Assembly (NCBI GenBank): GCA_946902985.2
Contig: OX336392.1
Coordinates: forward strand, 464,406,693-464,470,692
Source: Meconema thalassinum
Lineage: Eukaryota; Arthropoda; Insecta; Orthoptera; Tettigoniidae
Direction of reading: 5' to 3'
DNA length: 64,000 bases
The translations under genes and the position numbers were made by a program. Each line of letters begins with the position of its first letter. Position 1 is the stretch's first letter. Positions 47,345-58,439 of the stretch are shown here, piece by piece. The notes beneath the pieces were generated by a model, which was not told where the DNA came from, did no database searches, and saw only the letters and a program-made list of their open reading frames with translations.

Positions 47345-48082
47345 CCCCCCAGGGGCTCACATCTTGTGGGCGTGGGTTGGCGACCACGGGGCCCCAGCTG
47401 AGTCCGGCATTGCTTCCACTTACTTGTGCCGGGCTCCTCTCTGTCTTCTTTCCTGTCGACCTCACTTGGTCAACTCTTGTTCTCTTCTGACCCCGACGGT
47501 ATTAGGGTATCCGAGGCCTAGGGTGTCTCTTCCTTTCCCGCCTTAATTGGCCCTTGTCTCATCTTTTCTGATACCCTCCTTCTGCGAGGGGTCAGCCTTC
47601 TTTTTCTCTTCCTTTTACCTCCTGCCTTGTGCTCTAGGCCCTTAAGGAGGCCGGGTGTATGTAGCCCCACCACTTTTGGTGCACCCTAGATAATGCTACA
47701 CCCTCAGGGGCTCACGGCTGGTGATTTCGGGAGTTGGCGACCCCGAGGGATTCCTGAGCTGGGTCCGTTTTCCCTTTTTGTCCCTTACCTTTGGGGCGGA
47801 CCCTCTCCTCTTTCACTTTCCTATCTGCCTTTCCTGGCTCTCCTTCCTTCCAAGTCCCTCAATCCGCCTTCTTCGAGGGTTGAGGGCATTTCATTTCCTC
47901 CTGTCCTTTATTTGCCTTATTCTCATTTCGTTTTCCATTTCTTCTTCTAGTATGTAGTTTAGTAGTTAGTTTTAGTTTTAAGTTCGCTTTTCATTTTCAT
48001 CTTCACGATCACCCAAACCATCAGGGGCCGATAACCTAGATGTTAGGCCCCTTAAAACAACAATTATCATCATCATCATCAT
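47345..48082 (+). mobile_element. family A retroposon
   Basis: 738-bp copy flanked by GTTCTTATC at 47,336-47,344 and 48,083-48,091. Hairpin at 48,024. Encodes the same roughly 60- and 85-residue frames seen in other A copies; these are treated as incidental. Confidence 0.93.
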
Positions 48083-48174
48083 GTTCTTATCACTTTTCGT
48101 TTATCTCCGACGGTTAGCGAGTAAAACCTAAATTTGTGCAATAAAACACGGTCAACACCGAGCGGTGCAGTATA

Positions 48175-50224
48175 TCTCTACATATATAAAAAAGAATTTT
48201 TTTTTCTGAATTTCTACGGAAATTTGAGTTATTTACACGTTTCAGACTGTTTTATGATAGATGCGCGCGAAAATAATGTTTTGGTCTGTCTGTCTGTTTG
48301 TTTGATTGTCTGTGGACAACTTTGTTCCCTTATAACTCGAGAACGTCTGGGTGTATCAACGTAAAATTTGGTATAGATATCCATCAGAGGCACGACACTG
48401 ATCATTGATGTAACCCTTCTCCGTACATCTCATAAAAGAGGGCCTACCCCCTTAAAATACATGCTGAAATAGGAGTAGAAGGACGAGACAAAGCTCATTT
48501 TCAGCCCCTCAATGTGAGAGACAAAACTTGGGGGCCCTAAAAGCACATTTTAAGGTCCTACGTCCAACCGTTTTTGAGATATTCCCAGAAAACTAATTTA
48601 ATTTAATAAACTAATGAACGAATGCAAGCCGATAACCATGGCAACAGATTCTCAGAGGTCATCTATTGCTGTAAGACGCAATACAATTGCATTAATTACA
48701 TTAGTGTGAAAGTTTGCAAATGGTTAGATGGTTATTATGGAACCAAATTAAGCTGTAAATTTCATCAATACGTAAAATGCGCTTAAGGGGGTCAAGGGGT
48801 AGTCTAGAATTTTTTCACGCGATTTACATCTGCGGGTGTGGTATGGCAGGTATATTATATTCCTATCCCTATATTATATTATTATTATTAATATTATATT
48901 ATGGCGAACAACGACGAGACAAAGCCCCTCGGTGCCAGAAATAAAACTCGAGGGTCCTCGAAAACTACATTATAAGGCTCTAAAACCAACAGTTTCTGAA
49001 ACATTCCCAGAAAACTAATTAAATTTAATTTAACAAACTAATGAAGGAATGCAAATCGGTAACCATGAGAACATTATCTCAAGGGGTGGCATCCAACTTT
49101 CCATCTATTTCATTAAGAAGCAATTTATTACATTTATTACATTTCTGTGAAAGTTTGCAAATATAAGGTTATCACGGAACCAACGTAGACTGTATAGTTC
49201 ATCAATGCAATTAAGGGGGTCAAGGGGTAACCTAGGATTTTTTCATGCAATTTTCACTGCGACATATAGTACAGAAGGTCTATTATATCTCCAAACAAGA
49301 ACATTATTTTCAAAAATTCCTGAATTGAATCAGCATTTTTTGCGGCTTTTAGGAATTTGGGCCATTTGAGACTAAAGAACCTGAATTTTCATGCACCACA
49401 AGCTTTTATAATTTATGATAGAGGTCTTCCTGTGTATGGGGACCCAACACAACGTAGAGGGTCTGTTTTTATGTGACGTGTATTGCGTTTCATCTACAAG
49501 GCTTTCAATTCTATTTCATGTCAGGAAGTACACGTTAGGTGAATTTAGTTTGAGAGCACATTTTAACTAATCTTTTTTTTTTTTTTGTCGACATACGGGT
49601 TCATCGTAAGGATGATTTTCTTTGATACTGTGTGGTAGATATACCCATATTTGGATTTCTGGGTGATATGTTGTAGACAATAGTATTGTCTGTCTGTCTG
49701 TCTTTCTGTGTATCCTTATGTATGCCTATAACTCATGTTCGGATGCTTGGTGCATCGTAAAATTAGGTATGGTAAACATGAGTCAATACACCAATCATTT
49801 ATAAAACTCTTCACCGTACATTTCATACAGTAGAAGGGTGGATATCGGGAAAAACTTCTCAAAATACATGCTAAAATAGGCGAAATATAAAAATTATCCT
49901 AGAAGGACGACCAAAGCATATGTTGCACTTCTCAATGTGAGACACAAAATTTGCGAGTCTATAAAGGGACTCTGAAAACCACAATATAAGGCCCTTAAAT
50001 TAACAGTGTGTGTGATATTCCCAGAAAACTAACTTCGTTTTGAAAAATTTATGAAGGAATTACAAGCCGCTAACCATTGCAACAGTAGCTCAATTGATAA
50101 TGTCTGGTGCGTCTCTAAAAGCAACAGTACTTAAAAGGGACGTAACACCAATAACATTATTATTATTATTATAATGTCTGGTGTTAACACCGAACACCGT
50201 TCGAAGAACGGGTACTTCTGCTAG
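48175..50224 (+). mobile_element. non-autonomous Helitron, complete ends
   Basis: 5' end TCTCTACATATATAAAAAAG after an A; 3' end CTAG at 50,221-50,224 before a T; hairpin CCGTTC-GAA-GAACGG ends 11 nt before CTAG. These are the canonical Helitron features (TC start, hairpin, CTRR, A|T target). At 2,050 bp with no Rep/helicase, it is non-autonomous. Its body is the reverse complement of the Helitron in the duplication unit (27.6-32.5 kb, 37.9-45.8 kb), giving an uninterrupted reference for it. Confidence 0.88.
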
Positions 50225-50273
50225 TAGCTTAATAAATGAAATTAGTTTTCTGGGTATATCTCAAAAACTGTTT

Positions 50274-51486
50274 CCCCCAGGGGCTCACTTCTAGTGGGCG
50301 TGGGTTGGCGACCACGGGGCCCCAGCTGAGTCCGGCATTGCTTCCACTTACTTGTGCCGGGCTCCTCTCCGTCCTCTTTCCTGTCGACCTCACTTGGTCA
50401 ACTCTTGTTCTCTTCCGACCCCGACGGTATTAGGGTATCCGAGGCCTAGGGAGTCTCTTCCTTTCCCGCCTTAATTGGCCCTTGTCTCATCTTTCCTGAC
50501 ACCCTCCTTCTGTGAGGAGTCAGCCTTCTTTTTCTTTTCCTGTTATCTCCTGCCTTCTGCTCAAGGAGGTAGGGTGTATGTAGCCCCACCACTTCTGGTG
50601 CACCCTAGAAAGTGCTACACCCTCAGGGGTTCACGGTTGGGGAGTTCGGGAGTTGGCGACCCCGAGGGATTCCTGAGCTGGGTCCATTTTCCCCTTTTGT
50701 CCCTTACCTTTGGCGAGGACCCTCTCCTCTCCTCTCTTCATTATATTTCCTTTTCTCTTGAAGATTCCCGCACTGTTTCTGTAACTTGGTTCCCCGTGTA
50801 TCTAAATTCCCTTTAGCGATTTTTTTGTAGGTATTTTTAATCTACGTTGCATTTTGTAAGTTTTTTTCGATCGAAACTACATCTCGCGATTGTTTTCAAC
50901 CTCAATTGCATTTTGTAAAGATTGACAATCTAAATTGCTTTTTAGTAAGTCTTTCAATGTAGGGTTCAGGGCATTTTAGTGAGTATTTTGAATTTCAATT
51001 GCATTTTGTAAGTATTTTAACCAAAACCGCATTTCGCAAGAATATTAAATCTAAATTGCATTTTGTTTGGTGGGCAATTTGTGGGTATTTTGAATCTATT
51101 ACATTTTGTCAAGTATTTTCAATCTAAATTGCATTTTGTAAACATTTTCAATTTCAATTGCATTTTGTAAGTATTTGGAATTTCAGTTGCCTTTTGTAAG
51201 TATTTCGACGCTACACTGCATTTTGTTCGTAGTTTGAACCTAGCCTACATTTTGTGGGTATTTTTCAATCTATTCTTTATGTAAATCTTTTTGTTCTAAA
51301 TTCCCTGTTGTCAGAACATTTTGTGAGTTGTTTCAATCTGAGTTCCTTTTTGTACGTATTTTCCGTCTCACTTAATTTTCGTTCTAGTTTCCATTTCATT
51401 ATCATTTTCGCTATCACCCAGATCATTAGGGGCCGGTAACGTAGATGTTAGGCCCCTTAAAACAACAATGATCATCATCATCGCAT
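50274..51486 (+). mobile_element. family B retroposon, internally shortened
   Basis: About 1.2 kb: A-like 5' region, linker, then a shorter 29-bp array (about 50,830-51,340), end segment CATTATCATTTTCGCTATCA, hairpin at 51,429 (GATAAC changed to GGTAAC) and ATC tail. The element and its left flank (50,225-50,273) match 32,453-32,501 and the following hybrid. No target duplication seen, consistent with the right end being near a duplication breakpoint. Confidence 0.82.
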
Positions 51487-52369
51487 CATCTATAATATGT
51501 GTATGTTTATCATTTTAGACAAATATACTTGCTCATTAGTTCAGTGAATGTTTTCATGCCATATCATTAGCCTAGCATAAACAAAATAACTGTCGTTTCT
51601 ATAAAGAAATAATTGGGAGGGGCCAGAAATGATGCCGCACCACCTCTATGTTGCTCAAGTAAGTGCCACCTCTCCCGGGTTAACATAGTATAAAGGAAAA
51701 AATAGTTCAAATATGCATACAGTAGCGTATGTGCGGGGTTGGCAATATATTACCGCCGTAATGGCACACAAAACACAAAATTTGCTGCATAAGTCAAGAT
51801 CTTAAAAAGGCACGGCAGGTGGGTTATAGACAGCGGAAGAGTAAACATCTATTACTAAACCACTTCCAGAATTATTATTCATCATTAGATATGTATTTTG
51901 CCTAGTTTTATCACTGCACAAAATATTACAGTAGGTGTCCCTATATCGAACTGTTACCCATACTTCAACTGGTCACCTCTCATACGACAGTAGTGATCTA
52001 CAGATAGCTGCGGAGTCAATTTTCCTGCATTAATAACGGGATTGAAATCGATCTCAACACCCAGACCTCGAATGACAATTCTGTACAGAATGTACTTGCA
52101 CATTGTTACAGTATGACGTATTTCAGTTAGTCACACTCCAGCAATTGGCATTGAAATATGCCAACCGGACTCTCCGCAAGGCCAAATCAAGGTATAATAC
52201 ATGGGATCACACAGTATAGTAACAAAATCAACATTCCTGAAGCAACCTTCTCCCTCACTTACTGCAATGTTTCTATGAGATGGTCGAGCTCCGGCAGCTC
52301 CAAATACAGCAGCATGTAGGGTCATTATAACATCTTTTATCTGAGAAAGGTTCAAGATAAAAATACATT
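51487..52369 (-). pseudogene. Helitron replicase fragment
   Basis: The minus frame ending at 52,131 reads VFGAAGARPSHRNIAVSEGE, then CDPMYYTLIWPCGESGWHISMP, which fits the Helitron-like region xAAVFxGxxGxxPxxRDIVV...YDPLxYPLLFPxGExGWH just ahead of the Rep domain. Past a stop, 51,920-52,110 adds NPVINAGKLTPQLSVDHYCR, like the NxxxxAGRLxQQYxVDxY segment of the same proteins. Stops and shifts abound. The left part (51,487-51,900) has no recognisable coding. The family B at 52,370 splits this relic from its upstream part. Confidence 0.65.
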
Positions 52370-53849
52370 CCCCCCAGGGGCTCACATCTAGTGGGTTGTG
52401 GGTTGGCGACCACGGGGCCCCAGCTGAGTCCGGCATTGCTTCCACTTACTTGTGCCGGCTCCTCTCTTTCTTCTTTCCTGTCGACCTCCCTTGGTCAACT
52501 CTTGTTCTCTTCCGACCCCGACGGTATTAGGGTATCCGAGGCCTAGGGAGTCTCTTCCTTTCCCGCCTTCATTGGCCCTTGTCTCATCTTTTCTGATTCC
52601 CTCCTTCTGCGAGGGGTCAGCCTTCTTTTTCTTTTCCTTTTACCTCCTGCCTTGTGCTCAAGGCCCTTAAGGAGGCAGGGTGTATGTAGCCCCACCACTT
52701 CTGGTGCACCGTCGATAATGCTACACCCTCAGGGGCTCACGGCTGGTGAGTTCGGGAGTTGGCGACCCCGAGGGATTCCTGAGCTGGGTCCGTTTTCCCC
52801 TTTTTGTCCCTTCCCTTTGGGGCGGACCTTCTCCTCTCTCCTCTCTCCCCTCTCCTCTCCTCTTTTCCTTCTATTTCCTTTTCTCTTTAAGATTCCCGCA
52901 CTGTTTTTGTTACTCGAATCACCGTGTATCTAAATTCCCTTTTACCATTTTTTTAAGGCATTTTTGATCTATGTTGCATTTTGTAAGTCTCTTCGATCTA
53001 AATTACATCTCGCGATTGTTTTCAACCTCAATTGCATTTTGTAAAGATTGACAATCTAAATTGCTTTTTAGTAAGTCTTTCAATGCAGGCGTCAGGGCAT
53101 TTTAGTGAGTATTTTGAATTTCAATTGCATTTTGTAAGTATTTTCAACCAAAACCGCATTTCGCACGAATTTTGAATCTAAATTGCATTTTGTTTGGTGG
53201 GCATTTTGCACATATTTTGATTCTCAATTGCATTTTGTGGGTATTTTGAATCTAAATTACATTTGTCAAGTATTTTCAATCTAAATTGCTTTTTGTAAGT
53301 ATTGTCAATCCACATGAGTCGTTTGAATCTACCGTACATTTTGTAAGCATTTTCAATTTCAATTGCATTTTGTAAGTATTTTGAATTTCAATTGCACTTT
53401 GTGAATAATTTGGATTGGAACTGGGATATTTCAATCTGAATTGCATTGTGTATTTTCAATTTCAATTGCATTTTGTAAGTATTTTGAACCTCAATTGCAT
53501 TTTGTACGTACTTTCGATCTCATTTGCATTTTGTAAGTATTTTGAATTTCAGTTGCATTTTGTAAGTATTTCGGCGCTACTTTGCATTTTGTACGTATTT
53601 TGAATCTAGCCTACGTTTTGTGGGTCTTTTTCAATCTATTCTTTTTGTGCAACTTTTCGTTCTAAATTCCCTTTTGTAGGACCATATTGTGAGTTGTTTC
53701 CATGTGAGTTCCTTTTTGTACGTATTTTCAGTCTTCGATAATTTTGTTCTGGTTTCCATTTCATTATCATTTTCGCTATCACCCAGATCATTAGGGGCCG
53801 ATAACCTCGATGTTAGGCCCCTTAAAACAACAATTATCATCATCATCAT
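52370..53849 (+). mobile_element. family B retroposon, full length
   Basis: 1,480 bp with target duplication AAAAATACATT at 52,359-52,369 and 53,850-53,860. Very similar to the B at 27,911, including GGGTTGTGGG and CACCGTCGATAATGC. Array with several GTAAGTAT motifs; hairpin at 53,794. Confidence 0.93.
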
Positions 53850-53860
53850 AAAAATACATT

Positions 53861-54196
53861 GCCAATTTCAAAACGCGTTAGGCTGTAACCATTGTCAAAA
53901 ACCATTGGATGGGCAAAACGAAGGTTAGAATGGTCTGGTGTAGGTGAGGCCTTAGCTACCCGAGCTCGGTTGACACAAAAATGAAGTGCACTAGAGAATG
54001 AAATGGGCGCTTCTTTGTTTTACATAGTACTGTAAGGGCGGGGTTGGCAGTACTGCCTAAACGATAATTCATGTGGACAATGGCGGACACAGCTGGAATT
54101 TTTGCCTATATGTAAGTCGTGATCCTATTTGGAATGGCTGGGTGGGTTACAGACACTGGAGGAGTAAACATCTATTAAAACATAATTCCCTGGTTT
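53861..54196. other. continuation of the Helitron relic, non-coding
   Basis: Contiguous with 52,369 before the B insertion. GGGCGGGGTTGGCA...GGTGGGTTACAGACACTGGAGGAGTAAACATCTATTA at about 54,035-54,175 resembles 51,735-51,865, indicating an old internal duplication. No clear protein. Confidence 0.4.
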
Positions 54197-54209
54197 ATTT
54201 CTCATCGTT

Positions 54210-54783
54210 AGGATATCCGAGGCCTAGGGAGTCTTTTCCTTTCCTGCCTTAATTGGTCCTTGTCTCATCTTTTCTGATACCCTCCTTCTGCGAGGGGTCA
54301 GCCTTTTTTTCTTTTCATGTTATCTCCTGCCTTGTGCTCAAGGCCCTCAAGGAGGCAGGGTGTATGTAGCCCCACCACTTCTGGTGCACCCTGGATATTG
54401 CTACACTCTCAGGGGCTCACGGCTGGCGAGTTCGGGAGTTGGCGACCCCGAGGATTCCTGAGCTGGGTCCGGTTTTCCCCTTTTGTCCCTTACCTGTGGG
54501 GCGGACCCTCCCCTCTTTCCCTTTCCTATCTGCCTTTCAAGGCTCTCCTTCCTTCCAAGTCCCTCAATCCGCATTCTTCGAGGGTTGAGGGTATTTCATT
54601 TCCTCCTGTCCTTTATTTGCCGTATTCTCCTTTTGTTTTCCATTTCTTCTTGTATATAAGTTAGTAGTTAGTTTTTAGTTAAAGTTTCATTTCATTTTCA
54701 TCTTCACGATCACCCAAACCATTAGGGGATGATAACTTCGATGTTAGGCCCCTTAAAACAACAATTATCATCATCATCATCAT
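54210..54783 (+). mobile_element. 5'-truncated family A retroposon
   Basis: Starts at AGGATATCCGAGGCC, lacking about 160 bp of the 5' end. Target duplication ATTTCTCATCGTT at 54,197-54,209 and 54,784-54,796. The hairpin at 54,725 is mutated on one side (GGGGAT), so one or two stem pairs are lost. Confidence 0.9.
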
Positions 54784-54921
54784 ATTTCTCATCGTTTGAT
54801 AAGGTATTTTTTCTAATTCATGCACTCTAGAGAATGTTATCGCTAGTTCTACTGCCATTCAATGCTAATATATGTTCTTTTTAAAATGAATCAAGACAGT
54901 CAGGGCTATTACTTTCTCTTC

Positions 54922-57900
54922 TGCCCCAGGGGCTCACATCTAGTGGACGTGGGTTGGCGACCACCGGGCCCCAGCTGAGTCCGGCATTGCTTCCACTTAT
55001 TTGTGCCGGGCTCCTCTCTGTCTTCTTTCCTGTCGACCTCACTTGGTCAACTCTTGCTCTCTTCCGACCCCGACAGTATTAGGGTATCCGACGCCTAGGG
55101 TGTCTCTTCCTTTCCCGCCTTAATTGGCCCTTGTCTCAACTTTCCTGATACCCTCCTTGTATGAGGGGTCAGCCTTCTTTTTCTTTTCCTTTTACCTCCT
55201 GCCTTGTGCTCAAGGCCCTTAAGGAGGCAGGGTGTATGTAGCCCCACCATTTCTGGTGCACCCTGGATAATGCTACACTCTCAGGGGCTCACGGCTGGTG
55301 AGTTCGGGAGTTGGCGACCCCGAGGGATTCCTGAGCTGGGTCCGTTTTCCCTTTTGTCCCTTACCTTTGGGGCGGCCCCTCTCCTCTCTCCCCTCTCCTG
55401 TCCTCTTTTCATTATATTTCCTTTTCTCTTTAAGATTCCCGCACTGTTTTTGTTACTTGGTTCACCGTTTATCTAAATTCCCATTTAGCGATTTTTTAAG
55501 GTATTTTTAAACTACGTTGCATTTTGTAAGTTTTTTCGATCTAAATTTTATCTCGCGATTGTTTTCAACCTCAATTGCATTTTGTCAAGATTTACAATCT
55601 AAATTGCGTTTTAGTAAGTCTTCCAATGCTGGTTGCAGGGCATTTTAGTGAGTATTTTGAATTTCAATTGCATTTTGTAAGTATTTTCAACCTAAACAGC
55701 ATTTCCCACGAATTTTTAATCTAAATTGCATTTTGTTTGGTGGGTATTTTGCACATATTTTGATTCTCAATTGCATTTTGAGGGTATTTTGAATCTAACT
55801 TACATTTTGTCAAGTATTTTCAATCTAAATTGCATTTTGTAAGTATTGTCAAACCACATGAGTCGTTTGAATCTACCGTACATTTTGTAAGCATTTTCAA
55901 TTTCAATTGCATTTTGTAAGTATTTTTAATTTCAATTGCACTTTGTGAATAATTTGGATTGGAACTGGGATATTTCAATCTGAATTGCATTGTGTATTTT
56001 CAATTTCAATTGCATTTTGTAAGTATTTTGAACCTCAATTGCATTTTGTACGTATTTTCGATCTCATTTGCATTTTGTAAGTATTTTGAATTTCAGTTGC
56101 ATTTTGTAAGTATTTCGACGCTACATTGCATTTTGTACGTATTTTGAATCTAGCCTACGTTTTGTGGGTCTTTTTCAATCTATTCTTTTTGTGAATCTTT
56201 TCGTTCTAAATTCCCTTTAGTAAGACCATATTGTGAGTTGTTTCCATCTGAGTTTCTCTTTGTACGTATTTTCCGTCTCACATAATTTTCGTTCTGGTTT
56301 CCTTTTCATTCTCATTTTCGATATCACCCAGATCATTAGGGGCCGATAACCTAGATGTTAGGCCCCTTAAAACAACAATTATCATCATAAATTGCATTTT
56401 GTAAGTATTGCCAATCCACATGAGTCGTTTGAATTTACCGTACATTTTGTAAGCATTCTCAATTTCAATTGCATTTTGTAAGTATTTTGAATATCAATTG
56501 CACTTGGTGAATAATTTGGATTGGAACTGGGATATTTCAATATGAATTGCATTGTGTATTTTCAATTTCAATTGCATTTTGTAAGTATTTTGAACCTCAA
56601 TTGCATTTTGTACATATTTTCGCTCTCATTTGCATTTTGTAAGTATTTTGAATTTCACTTGCATTTTGTAAGTATTTCTACGCTACATTGCATTTTGTAC
56701 GTATTTTGCACCCAGTCTACATTTTGTGGGTATTTTTCAATCTATTTTTTTTTTTTTTTTGTGAATCTTTTCGTTGTAAATTCCCTTTTGTAAGACCATA
56801 TTGTGAGTTGTTTCCATTGAAACACTCTCACCTCCTCGCTGGAGTTGATTTAACTTGAACTACCCTCATTTTCCACAAACCTACAGAATTTACTGCCTTT
56901 AAATACAGGCCACAAGTGATTTTAACGTTACTTCCCGACTTTGAATGGGCGCCAAGGTTGACCATATGGGTCTTCCTGAATAAAATAGAAATATATACAT
57001 AGCTGTTGCCCCGACTATGAAAATACTTTCTCCCAGACGTAGGGCATTTGGCATGCGTTTGCTGATGTACCAGTTTCATGCAAGACAGGAATATAAACAC
57101 ACATGAATTTAACGAAATAATCTATTGGCTGTTCTAACACATATGTACACAAATACACAACACAAAATACACTTGTAATAAAACTTTGTACAGTACCTTT
57201 TGTTCACTGCTTCTACGCTCTTAGAGCAACAATACTTCTGGTCAGTTTGACCCCAGGCATTCAGCCTCCTATCATATTTACACTTGTGTAGTTTGTACGG
57301 AAAGTGTACACAAGTTCCAACAGTCGGCGATTATAGCGTTGTTCCACAGTCTTTTTGCTCGATCCACGATAAGTCGCTCGCCACCACTTTCCAACATGTG
57401 GACCACAAATAGCTTGTTAGGCCCAGATGTATAGTCATGTGTTATAATCGTCCTTCGGGCGTGATTTGCACCAACAACCCATGGTACAATAGCCGAAGCT
57501 CAGAGGAGAACTATAACTGCCTTTGCTGTTGGTTACCGCACTATGACATAGAACGACCCTGATTCGCAAGAAGACCCCGTGAGAGCATCAAACACGCCTT
57601 TTTAAACACTCACGCATGAATATCCTTCCACCCAGTACTGTCCTTTTGCCTGCCGGAACTCATTGGCGCGCGCCCACTCCAAGCGGATATTCGTGGCAAC
57701 ATCGGAACATTTGACGATCGTAATTCAGCTGAGCGCACACTAACTTCACTGAGTAATTTTCCTGCGCCGGGTCATCAGAGTTAAGGCTATTCTTAACCCA
57801 GGCATTTCCTGGCTTGACACAAATAAGTCAAATTACCGTTTAACTTTCTCATATGCCCCAACTTCCAGCCTTCGAAAATTGTGACTCGTGTACCTATAGT

Positions 57901-58425
57901 ACAGCCAGCAATTGAAACTTTTAACATTTCTAGTTAAAATAAACACATTAACCCCAAACCAAAATGAAATAATGCTTCTACTTCAGGTAATAATACAGTC
58001 TTTTATATCCCTGTTCCCAAAACGTAATAAATCTCAAAAAAACCCGTATTTTATAATATCAAATATCCAAAAACCGATAATTAATAAACAGTGATCCTAG
58101 GTTGTCCGGACCATCCAAAAATGAATCCGTCCACACAAAAACACACAGGCACAATAAAAATCACCTCTGCAACCCCATGTTAACCCAATATAATAAGATA
58201 CGAATAAAATACCCCAAACTAAATGCACGAAGCAAAACCCGAGGGTGAGCTACTGTAACTGAATAAATTCGGTTACAAACCTGAGTTCCTTTTTGTACGT
58301 ATTTTCCGTCTCCCATAATGTTCGTACTGGTTTCCTTTTCATTATCATTTTCGCTATCACCCAGATCATTAGGGGCCGATAACCTAGATGTTAAGCCCCT
58401 TAAAACAACAATTATCATCATCATC
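54922..58425 (+). mobile_element. composite family B: B-in-B, split by a 1.46-kb insertion
   Basis: Outer target duplication ATTACTTTCTCTTC at 54,908-54,921 and 58,426-58,439. A complete-looking B runs 54,922-56,388 (hairpin at 56,339), then a second B array continues from TAAATTGCATTTTGTAAGTA at 56,389 to 56,817, is cut by unrelated DNA (56,818-58,280), and finishes at 58,281-58,425 (hairpin at 58,372). The missing second 5' half suggests that recombination between the two 5' halves deleted it after nested insertion. Confidence 0.82.
56818..58280. mobile_element. 1.46-kb insertion of unknown class
   Basis: Its ends are defined by the interrupted family B (…GTTTCCAT | CTGAGTTCC…). The sequence has no relation to B. 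It contains no long coding frame, no clear terminal repeats and no obvious target duplication. A solo LTR, a degraded DNA transposon or filler DNA are all possible. Two copies of CAGGCATT(C/T) with a nearby C/T-rich context (57,255 and 57,800) are the only internal echoes noted. Confidence 0.45.
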
Positions 58426-58439
58426 ATTACTTTCTCTTC

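Larger units (their letters stand above)
45848..48174 (+). mobile_element. Helitron-like element, with two family A insertions
   Basis: Begins TCATACTAATATATAAAAAT right after an A, a typical Helitron 5' end, followed by TCTGTCTGTCTG. Internally it has a duplicated block: AATTTTCTATCC(G/A)AAAGGT(C/T) with CACTTTTCGT and ACGGTTAGCGAGTAAAACCT occurs at about 47,141-47,205 and about 47,320-47,345 plus 48,083-48,130. Near the right end CACCG-AG-CGGTG can form a hairpin, but no CTRR terminus follows; the next bases are the TC start of another Helitron at 48,175. No replicase is encoded. Confidence 0.65.
33239..51486 (+). repeat. segmental duplication, copy 2
   Basis: Second copy of the unit described at 9,803-33,238. 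Copy-specific insertions: LINE at 38,227-44,334 and the Helitron block 45,848-50,224. It lacks piggyBac and the three A/B insertions of the Helitron region in copy 1. It ends in the family B element at 50,274-51,486. Confidence 0.85.

Noticed and set aside
45848..48174. Autonomous Helitron
   Set aside because: Once family A insertions are removed only about 0.6 kb remains, with no coding capacity.
52652..52967. 93- and 73-residue frames across family B start
   Set aside because: Read through the A-like head and C/T-rich linker; no domain, and the frames vary between copies with small indels.
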